DNA of 64,000 nucleotides from JAICLK01 sp963810525 (GTDB lineage: Bacteria > Patescibacteriota > Saccharimonadia > Saccharimonadales > UBA4665): contig CAWENB010000003.1 in NCBI GenBank assembly GCA_963810525.1, positions 558,001 to 622,000 of the forward strand, given 5' to 3'. Shown piece after piece: positions 55,401-63,581 of the stretch (its first letter is position 1; every line of letters begins with the position of its first letter). The position numbers were made by a program, and so were the translations under genes. The notes below the pieces were generated by a model, which worked only from the letters and a program-made list of their open reading frames with translations, was not told the DNA's origin and made no database searches.

Positions 55401-56662
55401 ATATTCGTAGCGTTCAAGCTGGTCAGAAGCGATCCGTCCAATGCCGGCAGCCCCGCCGTGCCGTTCAATTGCACCAACTTATCGGCCACATTAAACGTAT
55501 TGCCTTGCAAGGTTACGTTTGCACTTAGCCGGCCATCGGCCAATGTGCCGCTACTAATATTACCGGCATTCGTATAGAAGCTTGCGGTGTTGCCTTGAAG
55601 TGTAATCGCGTTAACATTTGTTACAGCCGATCCGTTTCCAGAAAGATCTGTGGCGCTGAGCGTACCATTAAGACTAACCGTAGTCCCGGATTGCGTGAGG
55701 AGCGAATCTTCGATATCTTGCGCACCCGTAAACTCGGCAATATGACCGATAGTTCCTCCAGAGCTACTGACTGATCCGGTACCACTGCCAACGCTACTAA
55801 TTGAGACGGCGCCATTGTTATTGGTAACGGTCAAATTCGGCGAATCTGAGACCACGCTGATGACACCAATATTAGAAAGACTGCCATTACTGACTTTGAG
55901 ACCGTCGCCTAGTCTTATAGCGCCGTTTGCGCCTCCCAGACTTAGCACGCCACTGTTCGCAAATGTCGTTCCGTTTACGGCAATACCGTTTCCTGCAGAA
56001 AATGATACATTTCCGGTTTTTCCCTGGAGCGATAAAACACCATCATTGCTTAGCACCCCGGCGTTTTGCGCTAAACCGGCTGCCAGCGTTATCGTTCCTT
56101 GAGCACCACCGACAGAAGTTGTGGTTATTTTCGGCGGAGTCTCCTGTAAATACACGAATTGAGAACCATTGTAATAAGCGAGCTTGCCGCTGGTCTGATC
56201 ATAATAAATTTGCCCTGCCACGGGATTATTCGGTTTCGTTGAGGGCACGAGCTGCAAGGAGCTATTGACTGTAAGCGAGCCGTTTACCGCTAATGCCGGC
56301 GATTGCTCAGTGTTTTTACTTGAAAGCTCATCACTTAAGTTGCTGAGCGGCACGGATTGTATCTTGAGCTGCTGGCTAATATTAGCTGCATTGTGGTTGG
56401 CCAGATTTTGGTCTTTAGCATGACTATGGATGGTTATAAGTCCGACCGCAATCAAGCTGACCATGACAAATCCACTTGCGATTAGTCTTCGATAGCGCAA
56501 GTGATGCTGGGCTTGGGCGGCATCTGTGACTCGGGCATCTTGTTCTTGCGCGATTTTATCGAGCTCCAGACTGGAACCCACATCAAAATCAAGCGGGTTC
56601 GAATCACTCGATCCCGTGCCAAGATTTCCGCCCTCTTGAGAGGGAGTAACACTACTACTCAT
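40475..56662 (-). CDS. Giant repetitive membrane-anchored surface fibre (about 5,395 aa)
   Basis: I use ATG 56662, which opens MSSSVTPSQEGG after an A-rich leader (ACAAAAACAAACA); a start 40 codons upstream would add a second hydrophobic stretch. A cytoplasmic tail and one transmembrane helix (about 60-78) anchor the N-terminus. Residues 80-415 are Gly/Ser/Asn/Thr-rich. Residues about 416-3378 are eight A modules with four nested B modules. B modules carry NVGIGTNNSSAALMIQPTGV, like phage tail fibres. The C-terminal third holds two concanavalin/LamG-like domains (about 3508-3690 and 3755-3945), an Fn3-like domain (about 4830-4955) and a tail-fibre/peptidase-G2-like region (GDYAEYF and LLGVVSTSPGYV; about 5100-5230). 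Few Lys, paired Cys in each A module (CDASNNC). The probable role is attachment to a host surface or glycan; this is inferred. The frame is intact over 16 kb. Confidence 0.9.
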   Translation of the reverse strand: MSSSVTPSQEGGNLGTGSSDSNPLDFDVGSSLELDKIAQEQDARVTDAAQAQHHLRYRRLIASGFVMVSLIAVGLITIHSHAKDQNLANHNAANISQQLKIQSVPLSNLSDELSSKNTEQSPALAVNGSLTVNSSLQLVPSTKPNNPVAGQIYYDQTSGKLAYYNGSQFVYLQETPPKITTTSVGGAQGTITLAAGLAQNAGVLSNDGVLSLQGKTGNVSFSAGNGIAVNGTTFANSGVLSLGGANGAIRLGDGLKVSNGSLSNIGVISVVSDSPNLTVTNNNGAVSISSVGSGTGSVSSSGGTIGHIAEFTGAQDIEDSLLTQSGTTVSLNGTLSATDLSGNGSAVTNVNAITLQGNTASFYTNAGNISSGTLADGRLSANVTLQGNTFNVADKLVQLNGTAGLPALDGSLLTSLNATNISSGTLNDSRLSSNVALLNATTNNFTGTNLEHSGNAVCDASNNCNYASSSGSGNYIQNQSSSAQSANYYIRSAATNKVGAVVEGANGQTADLLDINTYNGTSSTTVGKFDSSGNLSVTGTTQTGNLTVNNSGTITLNNLTGGASTCLTLNGSNQVGTATCSTGSGSTPTLQDVYNNSGSSPDIALNSTGKGVVIQDASSPVGGNLFAVQDNAGSNVYLAVTTSGVNVAGTLSATSLQGDGSAVTNVNAVTLNGNASSYFTNATNISSGTLNDSRLSSNVALLNATTNNFTGTNLEHSGNAVCDASNNCNYASSSGSGNYIQNQSSSAQSANYYIRSAATNKVGAVVEGANGQTADLLDINTYNGTSSTTVGKFDSSGNLSVTGTTQTGNLTVNNSGTITLNNLTGGASTCLTLNGSNQVGTATCSTGSGSTPTLQDVYNNSGSSPDIALNSTGKGVVIQDASSPVGGNLFAVQDNAGSNVYLAVTTSGVNVAGTLSATSLQGDGSAVTNVNAVTLNGNASSYFTNATNISSGTLNDSRLSSNVALLNATTNNFTGTNLEHSGNAVCDASNNCNYASSSGSGNYIQNQSSSAQSANYYIRSAATNKVGAVVEGANGQTADLLDINTYNGTSSTTVGKFDSSGNLSVTGTTQTGNLTVNNSGTITLNNLTGGASTCLTLNGSNQVGTATCSTGSGSTPTLQDVYNNSGSSPDIALNSTGKGVVIQDASSPVGGNLFAVQDNAGSNVYLAVTTSGVNVAGTLSATSLQGDGSAVTNVNAVTLNGNASSYFTNATNISSGTLNDSRLSSNVALLNATTNNFTGTNLEHSGNAVCDASNNCNYASSSGSGNYIQNQSSSAQSANYYIRSAATNKVGAVVEGANGQTADLLDINTYNGTSSTTVGKFDSLGNAAVGMVSGTTLTVGQNNVPNAKLNVNTGSTVAFRAYQAGTYDVGQFAETGTGVGTVTTNGTTTVTGSSTQFTQYFQVGDVIQIGSVLATVTAISSDTSLTTSVSFGSASGQTYYRGVVGAGTVTTYGTTAIVGSGTSFTTTFQPGDSIMINGESNIGTIASITDNTHLTLYSAAATSASGLSYARYGYDRLDIKANGNVGIGTNNSSAALMIQPTGVGQTGLLVEGANGQTADLLDINTYNGTSSTTVGKFDSSGNLSVTGTTQTGNLTVNNSGTITLNNLTGGASTCLTLNGSNQVGTATCSTGSGSTPTLQDVYNNSGSSPDIALNSTGKGVVIQDASSPVGGNLFAVQDNAGSNVYLAVTTSGVNVAGTLSATSLQGDGSAVTNVNAVTLNGNASSYFTNATNISSGTLNDSRLSSNVALLNATTNNFTGTNLEHSGNAVCDASNNCNYASSSGSGNYIQNQSSSAQSANYYIRSAATNKVGAVVEGANGQTADLLDINTYNGTSSTTVGKFDSSGNLSVTGTTQTGNLTVNNSGTITLNNLTGGASTCLTLNGSNQVGTATCSTGSGSTPTLQDVYNNSGSSPDIALNSTGKGVVIQDASSPVGGNLFAVQDNAGSNVYLAVTTSGVNVAGTLSATSLQGDGSAVTNVNAVTLNGNASSYFTNATNISSGTLNDSRLSSNVALLNATTNNFTGTNLEHSGNAVCDASNNCNYASSSGSGNYIQNQSSSAQSANYYIRSAATNKVGAVVEGANGQTADLLDINTYNGTSSTTVGKFDSLGNAAVGMVSGTTLTVGQNNVPNAKLNVNTGSTVAFRAYQAGTYDVGQFAETGTGVGTVTTNATVNVVGSSTQFTQYFQVGDVIQIGSVLATVTAISSDTSLTTSVSFGSASGQTYYRGVVGAGTVTTYGTTAIVGSGTSFTTTFQPGDSIMINGESNIGTIASITDNTHLTLYSAAATSASGLSYARYGYDRLDIKANGNVGIGTNNSSAALMIQPTGVGQTGLLVEGANGQTADLLDINTYNGTSSTTVGKFDSSGNLSVTGTTQTGNLTVNNSGTITLNNLTGGASTCLTLNGSNQVGTATCSTGSGSTPTLQDVYNNSGSSPDIALNSTGKGVVIQDASSPVGGNLFAVQDNAGSNVYLAVTTSGVNVAGTLSATSLQGDGSAVTNVNAVTLNGNASSYFTNATNISSGTLNDSRLSSNVALLNATTNNFTGTNLEHSGNAVCDASNNCNYASSSGSGNYIQNQSSSAQSANYYIRSAATNKVGAVVEGANGQTADLLDINTYNGTSSTTVGKFDSLGNAAVGMVSGTTLTVGQNNVPNAKLNVNTGSTVAFRAYQAGTYDVGQFAETGTGVGTVTTNATVNVVGSSTQFTQYFQVGDVIQIGSVLATVTAISSDTSLTTSVSFGSASGQTYYRGVVGAGTVTTYGTTAIVGSGTSFTTTFQPGDSIMINGESNIGTIASITDNTHLTLYSAAATSASGLSYARYGYDRLDIKANGNVGIGTNNSSAALMIQPTGVGQTGLLVEGANGQTADLLDINTYNGTSSTTVGKFDSSGNLSVTGTTQTGNLTVNNSGTITLNNLTGGASTCLTLNGSNQVGTATCSTGSGSTPTLQDVYNNSGSSPDIALNSTGKGVVIQDASSPVGGNLFAVQDNAGSNVYLAVTTSGVNVAGTLSATSLQGDGSAVTNVNAVTLNGNASSYFTNATNISSGTLNDSRLSSNVALLNATTNNFTGTNLEHSGNAVCDASNNCNYASSSGSGNYIQNQSSSAQSANYYIRSAATNKVGAVVEGANGQTADLLDINTYNGTSSTTVGKFDSLGNAAVGMVSGTTLTVGQNNVPNAKLNVNTGSTVAFRAYQAGTYDVGQFAETGTGVGTVTTNATVNVVGSSTQFTQYFQVGDAIQIGSQLRTISSITDDTHLAVGVAFTSSASGQTYYRGVVGAGTVTTNGTAAIVGSGTSFTTTFQVGDSIMINGESNIGTIASITDNTHLTLYSAAATSASGLAYARYGYDRLDIKANGNVGIGTNNSSAALMIQPTGVGQTGLLLQAANGQTATLMNVQDSSSNSLLGITANGSGSDTVNVGYNGSSAVNSTVNIGNATNGSGSTQAVNIGSTSSASATNIYAGTGNILLETVNSSGGTVVKSQTNNSTAAFQVQNASGASQFNVNTANVLINDNMVSNSPTGTFVRGAYWVSGQYVELNNNLSSNGDGEVNYSLSNVGNDYDASFDFWSHSGDGDGTFFYSNETQVPDSYLYDAQYGGYEIAFDDTSSEVQLYYNGGLIDSAAISAPNNGAWHTAEIIKTGDTFTVKYDGNVVLTYTDATRTLTGTNFGIGGCSCAINGEHRAKDFVLTSDQINTDAYLQDDSGLDVSGVATVDGQLEVLPGVDSTSALQVEDASGASVLNVDTANQAVTTDNLNIGPAINVGGAGRLFSDGFESGNFNLWDYGATDYGFNESGSSTISVDASPVHDGKFAAKVDETGSGDAFTSTPIGSTTAIDSRMYVDVSSIGSTGVVLEYNMDTPDTNEQDLYLDSSGHLCWNGDCSSAVLNTNTWYEVEIDATIDPSSGSVNVYLDGTNVISQTGIDTGSNPMTQFYIGDGNSGDVGAYSVDDVSIDTVRPGDSSNLNVNDSLHVAGTSSFGNQVLVQSANNSTTAFQVQDASSDTILDVDTSSNTVNVGYNGSSAVNATVNIGNASNGNQTVTVGSTSGSSTTNIQSGTGGLNLNNNVNNDTNINTGSSTGSVNIGNGSAGAVGVTSGSSITNTVGNTVQTITNGGETIQNNDWSENALEVQDANSKTMFQVDTNDWQADVGYTSLTSGNGPASGVTLDVGGAVQQQGMLTDGTGSSDAGYWAELGYCDIQTQYDDCDTTINVLGGYDGGDEAADQATISARVKQQPAMGSLPYVDVTVNGVAEGINASNIAAVVTTNNGSDTIVELWGQINNNYEQWAYAPGINNQQYSSYAGWQWTPTTALQASLPTGVAGGTFYAQYGDTFANTMWVQPASGTDTALDVYDSGSSIDVLKVSTNNDCVGIDGSCGGAGEALTLNTGNDDYGWMQTDGTVALGSALDDTNGGAVGTYTDNNFGLFTNNNSADAETIYTDGTAMFQNYSDSSSGFQVQDHGGDSILNVDTSAASVQIGDNAANVDGETLTVQQATGAYGMMDTDGTTSLGTYIGSTWASLGTYSNTELNLFTGNNAAAQTIYQDGSAQFKDYTDNNQAFSVLQNSSGDQVFAVDTTNGQAILGDSTNMNGQVAFEDSGDSNTITLGTNSSDSLNLTVPGGSGADNFGYSDIDAASDDSYDTSLYSCSLYTANMNGTVNSITVEYDNVNYGDLAQAAIYTNSSGNPGSRLAYSDSVTLAYVGGPDTFPLTHGSASVTAGTSYWLCTGSNGSNPDMDVLAYSSNGTTNQSKAYTMGTYGTWPGSLSSPSYTSNDQYVISANYSITGSTTTSMSISKTGAVTLQNAADSTSAFSVQDSSSNQLFNVDSTDKSVNVANAYLNVNGLPDPQPPTLTTSSSGGSLGSGYYTYAIDAVDAYGNTTGVVTAQTSSGLQDEHITSGSSNKNTLTWATVTSAASYDIWRCEASSTVCVTDPNSGTWYHVSVSSGTTTFSDTTNSTWSSSNQGDPNLSGDNTTTGINLASGSQINLDGGPSGQDNVTIGVQPGVTPGQEGETDLNIGNYYNGGGVNILGDSFNYDDTTSWTEDFGVDGTGAMVRSGNTNATDAFIVYDSNWDTALEVNTNNVTQSASGTAAILKLGKNSSDNDSIVAAGAILSNQGDYAEYFTQSTPDSLQPGDVVCLNASGSVEDCGKNSSDTLLGVVSTSPGYVGNNALADSEGTDNTALVSMLGQVPVKVSGTNGPIHVGDMLSYDPVTGLAVKATAPGMTIGSALEDFSGGTGEINIYIHIGYYDPTTSNGSYIQDGGAASLSSLNVSGDTTLANLTVTGNATFSTLTVQTLTVGHIVTQGITPNASTGNMAGSGADISVTGTDTSGKIVITTGSDTNSGDLADLTFAKAYSGAPNVVLTAGDANAAKLQQFVSPSVSGFSINAATTNGLLDNQTYTFYYHVMQ
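46530..55415 (-). repeat. 792-bp tandem modules with nested 768-bp modules
   Basis: Module A (792 bp, 264 codons) occurs eight times; one shared landmark is at 55309, 54517, 53725, 52933, 51373, 50581, 49021 and 47461. Spacings are 792, 792, 792, 1560, 792, 1560 and 1560 bp, so units of 1560 bp equal A plus a 768-bp insert B. B sits between two copies of a 29-residue piece starting EGANGQTADLLDINTYNGTS. By eye the A copies are identical in nucleotides. The first and the last B copies differ slightly from the two middle ones. All units keep the reading frame. Confidence 0.93.
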
Positions 56663-56824
56663 TGTTTGTTTTTGTTTTTCTTTTTTGTTTTTAGGAGTAG
56701 TACAGTGAAAATTATCAGCCTTCAGAACTAAAAACACAAGGATTTTCAGACAAAATCGAACAACAAATTTGTTTTTCCACAAGTCGCTGACATAAACAGC
56801 GGCTGATGTCTAATTATGTAACGA

Positions 56825-57679
56825 TTACGTCACGAGCACTATGTATGTCATTGCGGCGGAAACGATCAGGACGCTCACGGCGGCAAAAGCAACGTCAACT
56901 AATGCTTTTCGCAGCGAGCTTTCTGCCATGGGATTGCGTCCGATCGAGGTTATATTGGCACGGATTGAGGAGTAGAGCATCACCGTTACTGCGGTAAAGC
57001 CGAGGATAATCGCCATAGCGCCAACGAGCACTCGTAGCGGCGCAACACTCCTGCCGGAAATATTATTCGCTAAGTCTTGCAGAAACGGCGGCAAAATATA
57101 CGAAAAGTTACCTTGCTTCTGAGGAACGGTGTAGTACGTAACATTTACCGCTACTTGCAGCAAGCCAACATGGATGGTGGTGTTTTTGCCGGATTTGTTC
57201 TGGACGGTCTGATTAATAGTCTTTATCGAAGCCAGATCTGCTTCTGCCGTTCCGACTACTTCGCCGGAAGCGGTCGCCTTCATACCAATACCGTTCACGG
57301 GTGAAGCTGTTATTTTGTCTCCGGTTTTAATAGCTCCGTTCATATCGCTTACTAGTGCCTGTGCCGAACCGTCGACAACCACCGGCACACTTGTATTGCC
57401 GTTCTCGGAAAGTTCTAGCAGAGCTTTACTGCTGGCGATACCCACTAAATGATTGAGGTTGCTGCTGTTTGCAAGCCCGACCGTTTCCTGAGATGTAGAA
57501 TTGAGACTGATGAGAGCTCCGGCACCGATATCTGATGTAGACGCTTGGTAATTTTGGGAGATTGCGTTTGTAGTTGCGGCATTTACATGCGCAGAGATTG
57601 CCAGTGGCGCTACGGCTAAGACTAACCATAGCGCAAGCCATGATTGTTCGGCAGTGATATTCAGCGGTATTTTAATCAC
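56825..57679 (-). CDS. Exported membrane protein sharing the giant protein's C-terminal domain
   Basis: 284 residues from GTG 57679. A signal peptide (about 10-35, LALWLVLAVAPLAISAHVNA) is followed by a domain (about 50-150: LISLNSTSQETVGLANSSNL, VSDMNGAIKTGDKITASPVN, MKATASGEVVGTAEADL) that aligns with the giant protein near its C-terminus (VSMLGQVPVKVSGTNGPIHV, GLAVKATAPGMTIGSALEDF). Two C-terminal helices (about 215-238, 258-280) hold it in the membrane. TACAAT (57712-57707) is the likely promoter, 27 nt upstream. It is 162 bp upstream of the giant gene on the same strand, so they may act together in export or anchoring. Confidence 0.8.
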   Translation of the reverse strand: MIKIPLNITAEQSWLALWLVLAVAPLAISAHVNAATTNAISQNYQASTSDIGAGALISLNSTSQETVGLANSSNLNHLVGIASSKALLELSENGNTSVPVVVDGSAQALVSDMNGAIKTGDKITASPVNGIGMKATASGEVVGTAEADLASIKTINQTVQNKSGKNTTIHVGLLQVAVNVTYYTVPQKQGNFSYILPPFLQDLANNISGRSVAPLRVLVGAMAIILGFTAVTVMLYSSIRANITSIGRNPMAESSLRKALVDVAFAAVSVLIVSAAMTYIVLVT

Positions 57680-57832
57680 GAACTTTGCCCACTTTTACTT
57701 AAGACTATTGTAACTTGTGGGCGCAATTAGCCAAAACTAGTAAAAGGCGTAAGCTGGTTTTGTCGTAATAAGTGTTTATAAATGTCCAAGTATCAGATAC
57801 CATACTGTAGAAAATATTGCATCAGATTATGC

Positions 57833-57861
57833 TTGACCGCCTCTGTTATTATTGATACAAT
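57833..57861 (+). promoter_or_regulatory. 23S rRNA promoter
   Basis: TTGACC (57833-57838), 17-bp spacer containing CTCTGTTATTATTGA, TACAAT (57856-57861). The spacer nearly equals that of the 16S promoter. A stem GTTTAGGTC / GACCTAAAC follows in the leader (57876-57906). No gene is seen in 57680-58190. Confidence 0.85.
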
Positions 57862-58034
57862 TTATTGAGCTTGAGTTTAGGTCAGAGGTTTTTGTAGACC
57901 TAAACATATGGACTTCAAACGTAAACTCAAGCATCAAGAACGTACATTCATTGAGTGTTCTAGAGTTTCGCAGCTTAAAAATTAGGAACGTTTAATTGAA
58001 AAGCAATTAGACAAACGGCATGTTATTGGTAATT

Positions 58035-61414
<3,380 letters not shown>

Positions 61415-61575
61415 GTTTATCATATGATAAGACCCGTTTGTCGAGTAAATTAGCATTAAACTGTCGAAATACATATTGACATCGAATTTGCTTGGCTAGA
61501 TAGGAATATGACTATTCCATAAATAAGGACTACCATCAAATCAAGACAATTTGACTTATCTCAAGCAAGCTAAAC

Positions 61576-61689
61576 TTTGGTGCCCATAGCGCGAGGGAAA
61601 CACCTGTTCCCATGCCGAACACAGCAGTTAAGCCTCGTAGCGGTTACAATACTTGGGGTTCACCCCTGGGAAAATAGCACGGTGCCAAA
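61576..61689 (+). rRNA. rrf: 5S ribosomal RNA
   Basis: About 114 nt. Helix I joins TTTGGTGCC with GGTGCCAAA (two G-U pairs); loop region ATGCCGAACACAGCAGTTAA is typical. It lies about 220 bp after 23S and is followed by a strong terminator, so 23S-5S form one transcript. Confidence 0.95.
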
Positions 61690-61691
61690 TT

Positions 61692-61726
61692 ATATTAAAA
61701 GCCTCCGAATAGGAGGCTTTTAATAT
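61692..61726 (+). terminator. Terminator of the 23S-5S transcript
   Basis: 15-bp perfect stem ATATTAAAAGCCTCC / GGAGGCTTTTAATAT with loop GAATA. Confidence 0.92.
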
Positions 61727-61741
61727 GCGCGCTATTTATTA

Positions 61742-61770
61742 TTGACATGAGAGGCATGGCATGCTATCAT
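61742..61770 (+). promoter_or_regulatory. Promoter of the KGG-repeat gene
   Basis: TTGACA (61742-61747), 17-bp spacer, TATCAT (61765-61770). The leader of about 100 nt holds a hairpin GTTTCGT / ACGAAAC (about 61800-61829). Confidence 0.8.
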
Positions 61771-61875
61771 AAGCACAATTTCGTGGGAGATTTCTGGGGG
61801 TTTCGTCAAATTTAACGAAACTCTTTTATTTCCATAAGCGAAATAGGAGTATTATTAAATAAGGAGGTCTTAATT

Positions 61876-62076
61876 ATGGCTGGAACCAAACCAGGCGGCA
61901 AGGCAGCCGCCAAAACCAACCGAACAAAGTACGGTCACGACTTCTACGCTAAGATCGGTGCTATGGGTGGCAAAAAAGGCCACACTGGCGGCTTTTACGC
62001 TAATCGTGATCTTGCTCGCACTGCCGGCGCAAAGGGCGGCCGCGTTTCGCGTCGCTCCAAGAAGACGACTGCCTAA
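61876..62076 (+). CDS. KGG-repeat general stress protein (GsiB/con-10-like)
   Basis: 66 residues, basic and Gly/Lys-rich, with KGG-type motifs (AMGGKKGHTGGFYANRDLA, AGAKGGRVSRRSKK). Proteins of this hydrophilin type are induced by stress in bacteria and fungi and are thought to protect other macromolecules. AAGGAGGT lies 8 nt before ATG, one of the strongest Shine-Dalgarno sites in the window, and the promoter is near consensus, so high expression is expected. Confidence 0.85.
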   Translation: MAGTKPGGKAAAKTNRTKYGHDFYAKIGAMGGKKGHTGGFYANRDLARTAGAKGGRVSRRSKKTTA

Positions 62077-62077
62077 T

Positions 62078-62596
62078 TTAAAATAGGCTCAGATCTAACG
62101 AATCGCCTATGGTTATGGCCATGGGCGATTTTTTATTGCCTTTATGATGGCGGTACGGGCGGCAGAATTTAGAACTTGCCACACGCCAGCGGGTGCGGCA
62201 GTTAAAACAGTGGTAGTAAGCTATATCGTCGCATTGTGCGCTTTTAGTGCCGCACGCCGGGCAAATCGATCGCTTATAAATCCAGTCGCGATATGAGTCA
62301 AGGCAAACCTGTATGTAGTCTTCGTCGATTGTTATGCCGTATTGCCGGGCAACTTCTTTTGCATACTCCCAAGCATCAATCTCAAGCTGTAGAAGTTCAT
62401 AGTCAGTGGCGTATTCGGTGTGGTTGAGCAGGGCGTGGGCAAGCTCATGAATTATGGAAAAGCGCGCGGAATCCAACGACTTCCGAGTAGTATTATAAAA
62501 AATTTGAGTAGCTATAGGAGACCAACAAAATGACGCCCCCTTCGTAAAGGTTATGTTCGGGTAGTCTTGGCGGAGTGCGTTAAGCAGTTTTTCCAT
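62078..62596 (-). CDS. ImmA/IrrE-like metallopeptidase with C-terminal zinc ribbon
   Basis: 172 residues from ATG 62596. The protease motif is IIHELAHALLNH (His50, Glu51, His54) with a third ligand Glu72 in LLQLEIDAWEYAKEVA, as in IrrE/ImmA (M78) proteins that cleave repressors. A C-terminal zinc ribbon follows: ICPACG (Cys112, Cys115) and YHCFNCRTRW (Cys130, Cys133). The start overlaps the end of the ROK gene by 17 bp, so the two are coupled. No helix-turn-helix partner is adjacent, so the substrate is unknown; it may be a solitary sensor protease. Confidence 0.82.
   Translation of the reverse strand: MEKLLNALRQDYPNITFTKGASFCWSPIATQIFYNTTRKSLDSARFSIIHELAHALLNHTEYATDYELLQLEIDAWEYAKEVARQYGITIDEDYIQVCLDSYRDWIYKRSICPACGTKSAQCDDIAYYHCFNCRTRWRVASSKFCRPYRHHKGNKKSPMAITIGDSLDLSLF
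62101..62136 (+). terminator. Terminator of the KGG-repeat gene
   Basis: 12-bp stem AATCGCCTATGG / CCATGGGCGATT followed by TTTTATT. It lies inside the 3' end of the convergent protease gene. Confidence 0.85.
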
Positions 62597-63395
62597 AGAC
62601 TTGTCTTGCAATATCATAGCAACCGTATAGCACGGCGAGCGTTGGGCGGGCTGCTTCTTTTATTATCGGCACGGTAAAGAGCGGATTCTGGTACTCATTC
62701 AGATTTTCGTGCAAAAAATCTTTGAATTTGTCGTAGTGTCCGCCAACTCCGCCGCCTAAGACAATAACGTCCGGCTGCATCAGAGCAATTAAGTCGATCA
62801 ACCCCAAGGCAATATTATGGGCGATGATCTGCCACGTTGCATTATCGTGAATATCGCTCGCGCGTTTTCCGAAACGCTGCACAATGGCGCGGCCCGAGGC
62901 AAAATCTTCCCAGGCTTCGAGTTTGCCATTATGCTCGAGGAGCATCTGTCCGCCTTCGCTGTCGGCCATTGCCGGATCGATTCTCTGATTAACGATGAGC
63001 CCGGTCCCAATACCCGTGCTTATCGTCACGTACAGAACTTTCTGGTGCTCCTTCAGGAGCATTGCCTCAGATAAGCCGGCTAGCTTTGCATCGTTTTCTA
63101 CCACTACGGGGCAGTTCACGATAGCTTCTATGTCATTTTTGATTGGAATGCGCTTCCAGGGTAAATTGCCGAACGCAATAGCCTCGCCATTGGTGCGATT
63201 AATCCTGCCCGGTACGGCCACGCCGGCGGCCACAAAATCCTTGACGTCAAGTATCCCCAGTGCCTCGGCCAGTTCTGACAAAAAATCCTCGTAAACCACC
63301 GGCGTGTGAAACTTATGCCGCTGTGCAATAACACCTTCGCTATCGATGCTGGCGACTAACGTCTTAGTCCCCCCAATGTCTACGCCTAAATACAT
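62580..63395 (-). CDS. ROK family sugar kinase (glucokinase-like)
   Basis: 271 residues from ATG 63395, where the fold begins (MYLGVDIGGTKTLVASID). The phosphate motifs DIGGTKT and STGIGTGLI are present, with catalytic Asp in VVVENDAKLAGL. The Cys-rich zinc motif usual in ROK kinases is absent: the region reads SEGGQMLLEHNGKLEAWEDF. Likely phosphorylates glucose or an amino sugar. AGGTAAG lies just before the ATG. Cotranscribed with the protease gene. Confidence 0.88.
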   Translation of the reverse strand: MYLGVDIGGTKTLVASIDSEGVIAQRHKFHTPVVYEDFLSELAEALGILDVKDFVAAGVAVPGRINRTNGEAIAFGNLPWKRIPIKNDIEAIVNCPVVVENDAKLAGLSEAMLLKEHQKVLYVTISTGIGTGLIVNQRIDPAMADSEGGQMLLEHNGKLEAWEDFASGRAIVQRFGKRASDIHDNATWQIIAHNIALGLIDLIALMQPDVIVLGGGVGGHYDKFKDFLHENLNEYQNPLFTVPIIKEAARPTLAVLYGCYDIARQVYGKTA

Positions 63396-63581
63396 CTTAC
63401 CTAGTAGTTTAGCACAATCATAGAAGCCCCGGGCAGGCGCTTTCATGCGTCTAGACTGGACTAGCGAAGCTATAAGAAGTATAATAAAGGTAATCTTATA
63501 GGGACTTTATAGAGGATCGCTTAGAAGCGAGTCATCTGAAGTGTCTGTTGGAAATACATTCTGAAGGAGGCATGCACTAAC

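Noticed and set aside
46530..55415. CRISPR-like or mobile repeat array
   Set aside because: Units are 792/768 bp, all coding in one frame, with no spacers, terminal inverted repeats or transposase.
47044..55577. Repeated 60-155-codon frames on both strands inside the fibre gene
   Set aside because: They recur with each module and are shadows of the real frame.
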